This document shows, one piece after another, positions 1 through 4,564 of a stretch of 5,708 bases of DNA; position 1 is the first letter of the stretch, and the number at the start of each line of letters is the position of its first letter. Source of the stretch: Anaerolineae bacterium (GTDB lineage Bacteria; Chloroflexota; Anaerolineae; Anaerolineales; Villigracilaceae); NCBI GenBank assembly GCA_003141915.1, contig PLNY01000343.1, positions 1 through 5,708 on the forward strand. The letters are read 5' to 3'. The notes beneath the pieces were generated by a model, which worked only from the letters and a program-made list of their open reading frames with translations, did not search any database and was not told the origin of the DNA. Both the position numbers and the translations under genes were made by a program.

Positions 1-254
1 GTGGATTTTTCCAAAGCAGCGATGAGAACTTTGCTGGCATTCAGCGCATCGGCGTCGAGGCGCGGCGCGGGAGCCAAGGCGAGGATCAAAGGATTTTTAA
101 CGTCACCCAGCGCGGCAGCCGGGAGAGACGCGGGAGGCGCCACCGTCGGTGTGACGGTTGCAATGATCGGTGCGGGCGAAGCAGTCGGATGCGGACTATT
201 TTTCAGTCCACAACCATATATTGCAACCAGAAGCAGCAAAAGCAGTCTTTTCAT
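1..254 (-). CDS. Lipoprotein, N-terminal part; PhnD-like ABC transporter substrate-binding protein (partial)
   Basis: The gene starts at the ATG at 254-252 and runs off the left edge, leaving 84 codons. The N-terminus is M-K-R, then six Leu, then VAIYGC. This is a very short lipoprotein signal with candidate lipidated Cys15; Tyr at -2 is atypical for a lipobox. Residues 16-50 are a low-complexity Pro/Thr/Ala linker of the kind that tethers lipoproteins to the membrane. The segment that follows (LGDVKNPLILALAPAPR, then a helix ending AALEKS) resembles the first beta-strand and helix of phosphate/phosphonate (PhnD-like) binding proteins, which often read GTPENPLxxALVPS. If so, it would capture a phosphorus oxyanion or related solute outside the membrane for an ABC importer. 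An in-frame stop lies at 275-273 with no other start between, so the start is secure, but no Shine-Dalgarno is visible. The lipoprotein call is firm; the PhnD call rests on about 35 residues. Confidence 0.72.
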   Translation of the reverse strand, partial: MKRLLLLLLVAIYGCGLKNSPHPTASPAPIIATVTPTVAPPASLPAAALGDVKNPLILALAPAPRLDADALNASKVLIAALEKS

Positions 255-295
255 CCGTTTTCTAACGACTTTCTATCGTGGTAATCATAAAGCCT

Positions 296-304
296 TGCTA
301 TAAT
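296..304 (+). promoter_or_regulatory. Extended -10 promoter for the DUF4230 gene
   Basis: TGCTATAAT contains a perfect TATAAT (299-304) preceded by TG and one base, which is the extended -10 form. No good -35 hexamer lies at 16-18 bp (TCGTGG at 276-281 is poor), as is common when an extended -10 is present. The expected transcription start is near 311, giving a leader of about 19 nt that just contains the Shine-Dalgarno. Confidence 0.7.
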
Positions 305-318
305 AAGACATAACCATG

Positions 319-323
319 AGGAG
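319..323 (+). promoter_or_regulatory. Shine-Dalgarno of the DUF4230 gene
   Basis: AGGAG lies 6 nt before the ATG at 330 and fixes that start. It is one of only two canonical Shine-Dalgarno sites in the window; the other precedes galE at 5064. Confidence 0.85.
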
Positions 324-329
324 AGTATC

Positions 330-992
330 ATGAAGGAAAACCGTGGCTCTATTTTAATTCAGCTTTTGATATTGGTTGTGGTTGGGTTTGGCGTCTATTA
401 CATTATACAAACAGTACACGATGCTGCCCAACAGGCCGTCGCGCCGTGGGAGCAAGCCAATAACGCGATGCAGACCCAGGTCTCCGACCTGATGCATCCC
501 ACGCCCACGGTCATCCCGGACCCAATAACGTATATCAATCAAATCCAGGCTTTGGCGCGGCTGGAGACGATTCAATACACGGTGGAACAAGTTGTAACGG
601 TTGAAACCAATCAGGGAACGCTGGCTTTTCTCTTCGGCGATAAAATGCTTTGCCAGGTTCATGGAACCGTGATTGCGGGTATCGATATGTCTCAGCTTCA
701 GCCGGGCGATATGAACCTGCAGACCGGAGTCCTTTATGTCAAACTGCCCACCGCTGAAATCTTTACAACTTCACTGGATGAGAGCAAGACGCAAATCTAT
801 AATGTGCAGAACGGACTTTTCGTTACACCTGATCCGAACCTGGTACTCTCCTGCCTTCAGGGCGCAAAGGACAAGATCACTCAGGCCGCGCTGGATGATG
901 GCATTCTCAATACTGCAAACCAGAATGCGCAGACTTATCTTACCAAGTTCTTCGCTGCGCTTGGGTATCAAAATACAATCTTTAACAAATAG
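330..992 (+). CDS. Membrane-anchored DUF4230 protein
   Basis: This is a 220-residue protein of unknown function. One hydrophobic segment (about 8-27) follows a short MKENRGS head, so it should be inserted as a signal anchor with the bulk outside. Residues 28-55 are Gln/Ala-rich and helical in character, and HPTPTVIPDP (56-65) is a Pro/Thr hinge. Residues 70-218 match what I recall of DUF4230: ARLETIQYTVEQVVTVE at the start, then LFGDK, VIAGIDMSQL, a VKLPTAEIFTTSLD core and C-terminal AALDDGILNTANQNAQTYL. The family is widespread in bacteria and has no established reaction. Its length is normal and the frame is intact. The gene is apparently a single-gene unit with its own promoter, divergent from the left-edge lipoprotein and convergent with tlyA, so the context gives no pathway hint. 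Confidence 0.88.
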   Translation: MKENRGSILIQLLILVVVGFGVYYIIQTVHDAAQQAVAPWEQANNAMQTQVSDLMHPTPTVIPDPITYINQIQALARLETIQYTVEQVVTVETNQGTLAFLFGDKMLCQVHGTVIAGIDMSQLQPGDMNLQTGVLYVKLPTAEIFTTSLDESKTQIYNVQNGLFVTPDPNLVLSCLQGAKDKITQAALDDGILNTANQNAQTYLTKFFAALGYQNTIFNK

Positions 993-1011
993 CTGAAGAC
1001 AACATCCAACT

Positions 1012-1860
1012 CTAAACTTCAAAACAGCGTTCGATCAGTTGTTGAATATCTTCTCCTTGGTCAAATCCGAGCCATGCGAGAAATTCGGCGTTGCCTTTCG
1101 GTCCCAACAGCGGAGACTTGATCAAGCCGCGTACACTGAATCCTTCAGCTTGCGCAAAGGTCAACACATCCCCTAAAACCTGACGATGAATGGCCGCATC
1201 GCGGATCACGCCATCGCCGCGCGCCACATCTTTCTTTCCGGCTTCGAATTGAGGCTTGATGAGGGCGATAATGTTTCCTTCCGCTTCTGAACCGCTAAGA
1301 GCGCTAAGATTTAATTTTTCTTCGCGGACTTTGCGCTCTTCGCGGTTAATCTCTGAACGCAAAAGCCAAGGTTTGACCACCGGTAATAGAATTTTTAATG
1401 AAATGAATGCGGCGTCAATCGTCGCAAGCGATATTGCCTCTGGCAGTGATTCGACAAAGCGCGCGTTGGTTTCTTCCATGACGACAATACGCGGATCATT
1501 GCGTAATTTCCAGTGCAGGATTCCTTTGCCAACATCGATGGCATACACTTTCGCCGCGCCGCGTTGAAGCAGACAATCGGTGAAGCCTCCGGTCGATGCT
1601 CCGACATCCGCACAGGTCAAACCTGTTACATCAACCTTGAATCCTTCAAGCGCGGCATCGAGTTTCTCGCCGCCGCGCGAGACAAAGCGCGGACCGGAGT
1701 CAATGGTCAGCGTGGAATTAGGTTCAATCGCGGCAGCCGCTTTGAGCGCGGTCTGACCGTTGACGCGGACTTGTCCGGCCATGATCAGTGCCTGCGCCTT
1801 GGCGCGGCTTTCAGCGAGTCCGCGTTCGAAAAGCAAAACATCCAAACGAACTTTAGCCAC
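1012..1860 (-). CDS. tlyA: TlyA-family rRNA 2'-O-methyltransferase (S4 + FtsJ domains)
   Basis: The 282-residue product should use S-adenosylmethionine to methylate cytidine 2'-OH groups in rRNA (in characterised TlyA, 23S C1920 and sometimes 16S C1409). An S4 RNA-binding domain spans about 4-62, with the usual GLAESRAKAQALIMAGQVRVNG pattern beginning near residue 14. It is followed by FVSRGGEKL (59-67) and an FtsJ/RrmJ fold with SAM motif DVGASTGGFTD (85-95) and acidic D109. The likely K-D-K-E tetrad is K66, D149, K202 and E259. About 25 residues (roughly 168-195, mostly Arg/Glu/Lys) between helix LLPVVKPWL and strand GNIIALIKPQFE have no counterpart in usual family members. They coincide with a palindromic DNA element (separate entry). 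The enzyme still looks functional because all motifs are intact. The start is the first codon of the S4 domain and no Shine-Dalgarno precedes it; a leaderless mRNA is predicted. Confidence 0.93.
   Translation of the reverse strand: MAKVRLDVLLFERGLAESRAKAQALIMAGQVRVNGQTALKAAAAIEPNSTLTIDSGPRFVSRGGEKLDAALEGFKVDVTGLTCADVGASTGGFTDCLLQRGAAKVYAIDVGKGILHWKLRNDPRIVVMEETNARFVESLPEAISLATIDAAFISLKILLPVVKPWLLRSEINREERKVREEKLNLSALSGSEAEGNIIALIKPQFEAGKKDVARGDGVIRDAAIHRQVLGDVLTFAQAEGFSVRGLIKSPLLGPKGNAEFLAWLGFDQGEDIQQLIERCFEV
1290..1347. repeat. In-frame palindromic element within tlyA (59-bp class, 9-bp sub-repeats)
   Basis: Arms 1290-1308 (AACCGCTAAGAGCGCTAAG) and 1329-1347 (CTTTGCGCTCTTCGCGGTT) are inverted repeats matching at 17 of 19 positions, with a 20-nt AT-rich spacer. 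The right arm and adjacent spacer form three tandem 9-mers of type TTYGCGNNY: 1321-1329, 1330-1338 and 1339-1347. On the tlyA strand the element is exactly codon-phased. Codon 172 begins at 1347, and the element encodes residues 172-190, a charged stretch rich in Arg, Glu and Lys that is absent from usual TlyA proteins. From memory, AACCGC(A/T)AAGA-type repeats are dispersed in several bacterial genomes, usually between genes; copy number here cannot be judged from one window. Confidence 0.8.
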
Positions 1861-1882
1861 GGATGTATTTTAACAGTAAAAT
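1854..1882 (+). promoter_or_regulatory. Promoter of the ubiA-mevalonate kinase cluster (leaderless)
   Basis: The -35 TAGCCA (1854-1859, 4 of 6 matches) and the -10 TAAAAT (1877-1882, 5 of 6) are separated by 17 bp. Six bases then separate the -10 from the ATG at 1889, so transcription should begin at or next to the start codon. No Shine-Dalgarno is possible in so short a leader. The -35 overlaps the first codons of tlyA on the other strand. Confidence 0.6.
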
Positions 1883-1886
1883 ATCC
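1861..1886. repeat. Dyad symmetry in the 28-bp divergent spacer
   Basis: GGATGTATTTTA (1861-1872) and TAAAATATCC (1877-1886) form an inverted repeat apart from a 2-nt GT insertion in the left half, around a 4-nt centre. It follows largely from the two mirrored -10 boxes, but the symmetry extends beyond them through GGAT/ATCC. It could therefore also be a shared operator. No regulator gene is nearby. Confidence 0.5.
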
Positions 1887-1895
1887 TTATGTTCA
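1867..1895 (-). promoter_or_regulatory. Promoter of tlyA (leaderless, divergent)
   Basis: On the minus strand, -35 TGAACA (1895-1890, 4 of 6) and -10 TAAAAT (1872-1867, 5 of 6) are 17 bp apart. Six bases separate the -10 from the tlyA ATG at 1860, mirroring the opposite promoter. Its -35 overlaps the ubiA start codon. Confidence 0.58.
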
Positions 1896-2764
1896 AAGCC
1901 CTGATAAAAACCATGCGTCCGCGTCAATGGTCGAAGAACATCTTTGTGTTCGCCGCGTTGGTCTTCGACAAGCAATTATTTCATCGCACCGCTTTTCTTG
2001 AAACACTTGCTGGATTTTTCCTATTCTGTTTGATCTCAAGCAGTGTTTATATTTTCAATGACATCGTGGACATCGAGGCCGACCGGCAGCATCCTGAAAA
2101 AAAGAATCGCCCAATTCCTTCCGGTCAATTGCCTTTGAGTGTGGCATGGATTGCGGGGATTCTATTAACCGTGATGACGCTGGCGGTCAGCTATTATATG
2201 GACGAAGAATTTGCCGTCGTTCTGCTGACATACTTTCTGCTCAATCTCGTTTACTCGCGCTGGCTCAAGCATATTCCGATTATTGACGTCTTGGTGCTGG
2301 CTGCCTGCTTTGTTCTGCGCGTGGAAGGCGGCGTCACGTTGATCGATGTGCAGCGCTTCTCGCCGTGGATCTATATCGTGATGACTTTGCTGGCGCTTTA
2401 TCTCGGCTTTGGCAAGCGGCGCGCCGAACTGGCTTTGCTGGCACAAGACGCAGGCTCGCATCGGAAAGTGTTTGAGGGCTATACCATTCCTTTGCTCGAT
2501 CAATATATTCTGATCGTCTCAGGCACGACCATCATCGCGTATTCGCTTTATACGTTTACTGCGCCCAACGTTCCAGCCAATCACAGCATGATGCTGACGA
2601 TCCCATTCGTGCTCTATGCCATCTTTCGTTACATGTATTTGATTCAAATCGAACACGCGGGCGGCGCACCCGAAGAAATTTTGTTATCGGATCGTCCATT
2701 ACAGATCGCGATCCTTTTATGGGCATTGGCTGTGCTGGCCGTCTTCTATCTTTTCCCGGCATGA
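1889..2764 (+). CDS. UbiA-family prenyltransferase, decaprenyl-phosphate phosphoribosyltransferase type
   Basis: This is a 291-residue integral membrane protein with about eight hydrophobic segments. The opening MRPRQWSKNIFVFAALVF (9-26) is typical of the branch containing mycobacterial Rv3806c, which transfers phosphoribose from PRPP to decaprenyl phosphate. The UbiA metal/diphosphate motif is NDIVDIEADRQHP (57-69; N57, D58, D61, D65), followed by KNRPIPSG (72-79). The second polar region includes YSRWLK (122-127), D133 and R144. LGFGKRRAEL (172-181), also typical of this branch, follows, and LSDRP (266-270) is near the C-terminus. The branch is firm; the exact acceptor and donor are not, since no DprE1/DprE2-like partners are visible here and related UbiA proteins can use other substrates. 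The start is fixed by the motif lying right at the N-terminus and by the leaderless promoter. The stop overlaps the mevalonate kinase start (ATGA at 2761-2764). Confidence 0.87.
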   Translation: MFKALIKTMRPRQWSKNIFVFAALVFDKQLFHRTAFLETLAGFFLFCLISSSVYIFNDIVDIEADRQHPEKKNRPIPSGQLPLSVAWIAGILLTVMTLAVSYYMDEEFAVVLLTYFLLNLVYSRWLKHIPIIDVLVLAACFVLRVEGGVTLIDVQRFSPWIYIVMTLLALYLGFGKRRAELALLAQDAGSHRKVFEGYTIPLLDQYILIVSGTTIIAYSLYTFTAPNVPANHSMMLTIPFVLYAIFRYMYLIQIEHAGGAPEEILLSDRPLQIAILLWALAVLAVFYLFPA

Positions 2765-3714
2765 CCTCCGTTTCCGCACCCGGAAAAATCATTCTCTTTG
2801 GCGAACATGCCGTTGTCTATGGACGGCCTGCCTTAGCTGTTCCCGTCACTCAAGTTCATGCAGATGTGGAGATTTCAGACTCATCCAAAGATGGAATCTG
2901 GATTGATGCGCCGGATATCCATCTTCATGCCGAATTGAACTCGCTTCCCTCCGACCATCCGCTGGCTGCCGTTATTCATAAGTTTTTCGCCCCCCTTTCA
3001 TCCCCCCATTTTCTCAAAGAGAAAATGGGGGGACAGAGGGGGGTAGAAATCAAGATCACTTCCACGATTCCCGTCGCATCGGGACTCGGCTCCGGCGCCG
3101 CAGTATCCGTCGCATTGATATGCGCCTTATCATCTCATCTTAGTCATCCAATGACAAATGAACAAGTTAATGCGTTGGCATATGAGATCGAAAAGATTCA
3201 TCACGGCACGCCATCTGGAATTGATAATACAGTCATCACTTATGCCAAGCCCGTTTACTTCGTCAAAGGTCAGCCAATTGAAATATTTAGAGTTGGTAAA
3301 CCATTTACCGTCGTGATCGGTGACACGGGAATCTCTGCTCCGACTAAAGAAGCAGTTGGCGATGTCTGCGTTTTGTGGGAAGCAGACAAAGCGCGATGGG
3401 AAAAAGTGTTTGATAAGATTGGCGAGATTGCGAAGAAAGCAAAAGAGAAAATAGAGAATGGAGAATCGGAAGAACTTGGTGAGTTAATGAATCAAAACCA
3501 CGCATTGTTGCAGGAGATGACTGTGTCATCTCAAGAACTCGATCAATTCGTTGAAGCCGCGCGCAAAGCGGGCGCGTGGGGCGCGAAGCTGTCCGGCGGC
3601 GGACGCGGCGGCAACATGATCGCGTTGGTCAAGCCTGAAATAGCGGAAACCGTCGCCGGGTCGTTGAAAGAGGCGGGCGCAAAGAATACGATCATCACAA
3701 CGATAAATTCATGA
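2761..3714 (+). CDS. mvk: Mevalonate kinase (GHMP family)
   Basis: The 317-residue cytosolic enzyme phosphorylates mevalonate with ATP to 5-phosphomevalonate, an early step of the mevalonate route to isopentenyl diphosphate. Three GHMP motifs are present: N-terminal SAPGKIILFGEHAVVYG (5-21), the ATP-binding loop IPVASGLGSGAAVSVAL (103-119), and the C-terminal KLSGGGRGGNMIALV (276-290). Between them are E143 and HHGTPSGIDN (147-156), with D155 as likely catalytic base. The length fits short archaeal/bacterial forms. I chose ATG 2761 rather than the in-frame ATG at 2719 because the APGK motif starts near residue 1 in this family and 2719 would overlap the upstream gene by 46 bp. No Shine-Dalgarno is visible, so translation is probably coupled. 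Residues 78-94 come from a palindromic element and appear to be an insertion; all motifs survive. Diphosphomevalonate or other GHMP kinases are less likely given the motif set. Confidence 0.93.
   Translation: MTSVSAPGKIILFGEHAVVYGRPALAVPVTQVHADVEISDSSKDGIWIDAPDIHLHAELNSLPSDHPLAAVIHKFFAPLSSPHFLKEKMGGQRGVEIKITSTIPVASGLGSGAAVSVALICALSSHLSHPMTNEQVNALAYEIEKIHHGTPSGIDNTVITYAKPVYFVKGQPIEIFRVGKPFTVVIGDTGISAPTKEAVGDVCVLWEADKARWEKVFDKIGEIAKKAKEKIENGESEELGELMNQNHALLQEMTVSSQELDQFVEAARKAGAWGAKLSGGGRGGNMIALVKPEIAETVAGSLKEAGAKNTIITTINS
2990..3043. repeat. In-frame palindromic element within mevalonate kinase (C6/G6 hairpin)
   Basis: A perfect 15-bp inverted repeat lies at 3001-3015 and 3019-3033 (TCCCCCCATTTTCTC and its complement) around an AAA loop. 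It is extended outward, after a mismatched spacer, by C6 at 2990-2995 paired with G6 at 3038-3043. The whole unit is 54 nt, exactly 18 codons, and supplies residues 78-94 (PLSSPHFLKEKMGGQRG). This is followed directly by the conserved strand VEIKITSTIPVASG. Its sequence is unrelated to the element in tlyA. The transcript should form a very stable hairpin in the middle of the coding region. A mobile or dispersed origin is inferred from the structure and from the apparent extra residues. Confidence 0.82.
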
Positions 3715-4499
3715 GCCTGTTTATTTTGAAACTTATTCTAGCCCCGGTTATCATTGGCGGCGCAAGTTTAGCAGGTCGCCGCTGGGGTCCGGCGGTCAGC
3801 GGCTGGCTGGTGGGATTGCCGCTTACCTCCGGGCCGGTGATTTTTTTCCTCACACTGAGTCATGGCACGGCCTTTGTGACGGCTGCCATTGCTGGCACAT
3901 TGAGCGGCGGCTTCTCACTGGTTGCATATTGTCTGGTCTATGCCTGGCTGGCGGTTCGATTCGATTGGCGGATTGCGCTGATTGGAAGTATGCTGGCTTA
4001 CTTTGGGATCGTGCTGCTGATGCAAAACATGATCATTTCGTTCGCGCCTTTGATCATCGCTGTGACTTTGACGATCCTGCTCGGCCTGCTTCTGATGCCG
4101 AAGGATGGAGCGATGCAACTCAACGATGTTCAACCGGGACGCTGGGATATTCCTTTGCGAATTTTGATTGGCACAACCTTCATCATTCTATTAACCGAGA
4201 CGGCGCCGCTGCTTGGTTCGCGCCTCACCGGATTGTTGGCGACCATTCCGCTGTACACAGCGATTCTCGCCGTGTTTGAGCATCGTCTCAATGGACCGGC
4301 GGGCGCGGCCAGCGTTTTGCGCGGTTTGTTGCTTGGCTTATTCGGCTTTGCAGGATTCTTTCTCACGCTTTCTTTGTTGATTGAAAGTTCAGGAATTACA
4401 ATTGGGTTTCTGGCGGCTATCGCCACCGCGCTGGTTGTTCAAGGTTTTTCTTTTTTGATTTTGCGACTGGAACATCACAAGAAGGATAGTATTGTATGA
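3711..4499 (+). CDS. Multi-pass membrane protein with internal duplication, function unknown
   Basis: The 262-residue product is strongly hydrophobic with about 8-9 membrane segments; the longest polar stretch is around 130-147 (PKDGAMQLNDVQPGRWD). The protein is built from two similar halves. Residues 26-69 and 169-212 align without gaps (offset 143), sharing G..[VL][ST]G.L...P L, then F, G.A, and G.L.G.F at matching places. The dividing polar loop sits between the halves, as expected for a duplicated half-transporter. The GLPLTSGP signature recalls GlpM/DUF3147-type small membrane proteins, but this is only a resemblance and I cannot name the family or substrate. The ATG overlaps the mevalonate kinase stop (3711-3714). 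No Shine-Dalgarno is visible, so it is probably translated by coupling. Position between isoprenoid genes and a lipoprotein suggests an envelope role, but this is weak. Confidence 0.85.
   Translation: MSLFILKLILAPVIIGGASLAGRRWGPAVSGWLVGLPLTSGPVIFFLTLSHGTAFVTAAIAGTLSGGFSLVAYCLVYAWLAVRFDWRIALIGSMLAYFGIVLLMQNMIISFAPLIIAVTLTILLGLLLMPKDGAMQLNDVQPGRWDIPLRILIGTTFIILLTETAPLLGSRLTGLLATIPLYTAILAVFEHRLNGPAGAASVLRGLLLGLFGFAGFFLTLSLLIESSGITIGFLAAIATALVVQGFSFLILRLEHHKKDSIV
4482..4486 (+). promoter_or_regulatory. Shine-Dalgarno-like site for the 22-codon ORF
   Basis: AAGGA lies 9 nt upstream of the ATG at 4496, inside the 3' end of the membrane-protein gene. It is the only visible reason for ribosomes to start at 4496 other than ATGA coupling. 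Confidence 0.45.
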
Positions 4500-4564
4500 A
4501 TAATAATCGGATTTCATTGTTGGAAAATATCCCTATGGCAGCAGTATTGGGTGATCGCAGATGA
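4496..4564 (+). CDS. Candidate 22-codon small ORF linking two operon genes
   Basis: The ORF starts MNNNRISLLENIP and ends AVLGDRR. Its ATG overlaps the upstream TGA (ATGA, 4496-4499) and its TGA overlaps the next gene's ATG (ATGA, 4561-4564), exactly as at the two preceding junctions of this cluster. AAGGA at 4482-4486 is suitably placed. The peptide has no membrane segment or recognisable motif. Two readings are possible: a translational relay that carries ribosomes across the 61-nt gap, or a real small protein. The evidence is positional only, so chance remains possible. Confidence 0.45.
   Translation: MNNNRISLLENIPMAAVLGDRR
4523..4528 (+). promoter_or_regulatory. Weak internal -10-like site before the NTF2-like lipoprotein gene
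   Basis: GAAAAT (4523-4528) lies in GAAAATATCCCTATG, which matches the predicted ubiA promoter/start region TAAAATATCCTTATG (1877-1891) at 13 of 15 bases. If active it would start RNA near 4535, leaving a 26-nt leader for the gene at 4561. There is no acceptable -35 at 17 bp (ATAATA at 4500-4505). Confidence 0.2.
4550..4556 (+). promoter_or_regulatory. Offset Shine-Dalgarno for the NTF2-like lipoprotein gene
   Basis: GGTGATC is fully complementary to the GAUCACC segment just upstream of the usual CCUCC core at the 16S 3' end. In that register the core-equivalent position ends 9 nt before the ATG at 4561. It is an unusual, shifted ribosome site rather than AGGAGG. Confidence 0.4.

Noticed and set aside
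284..289. TATGAT on the minus strand as -10 box for the left-edge lipoprotein gene
   Set aside because: No -35 match at 16-18 bp (TATGTC or neighbours) and no TG extension. Six-base matches of this quality are expected by chance in an AT-rich spacer.
1..303. Open frame of about 100 codons on the plus strand starting with GTG at the window edge
   Set aside because: It is antisense to the lipoprotein, has low-complexity Arg/Ala/Gly content, and runs through the divergent promoter region to a stop within the TATAAT box. The minus-strand frame shows a signal peptide, linker and recognisable domain start.
993..1011. Bidirectional terminator between the convergent DUF4230 and tlyA genes
   Set aside because: The 19-bp gap has no inverted repeat and no T-run in either direction. 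Termination must use sequence inside the genes or another mechanism.
1256..1567. Plus-strand open frame of 103 codons across the tlyA repeat
   Set aside because: It is the antisense shadow of tlyA, with no ribosome site and no recognisable protein features. The minus frame carries all TlyA motifs.
2719..2760. Upstream in-frame ATG as start of mevalonate kinase (14 extra residues)
   Set aside because: It would overlap the UbiA gene by 46 bp, and the extra residues resemble out-of-frame UbiA sequence. The family begins just before the APGK motif, and the ATGA at 2761 matches the coupling style of the cluster.
2990..3043. Strong GC hairpin as an intrinsic terminator
   Set aside because: It lies inside an intact kinase frame and the right arm is followed by GTAGAAATC, not a T-tract. 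An in-frame repeat element explains it better.
3929..4279. 116-codon plus-strand frame inside the membrane-protein gene
   Set aside because: It is an out-of-frame product rich in Asp, His and Arg with no domain. The overlapping frame is a clean hydrophobic, internally repeated protein with an ATGA-coupled start.
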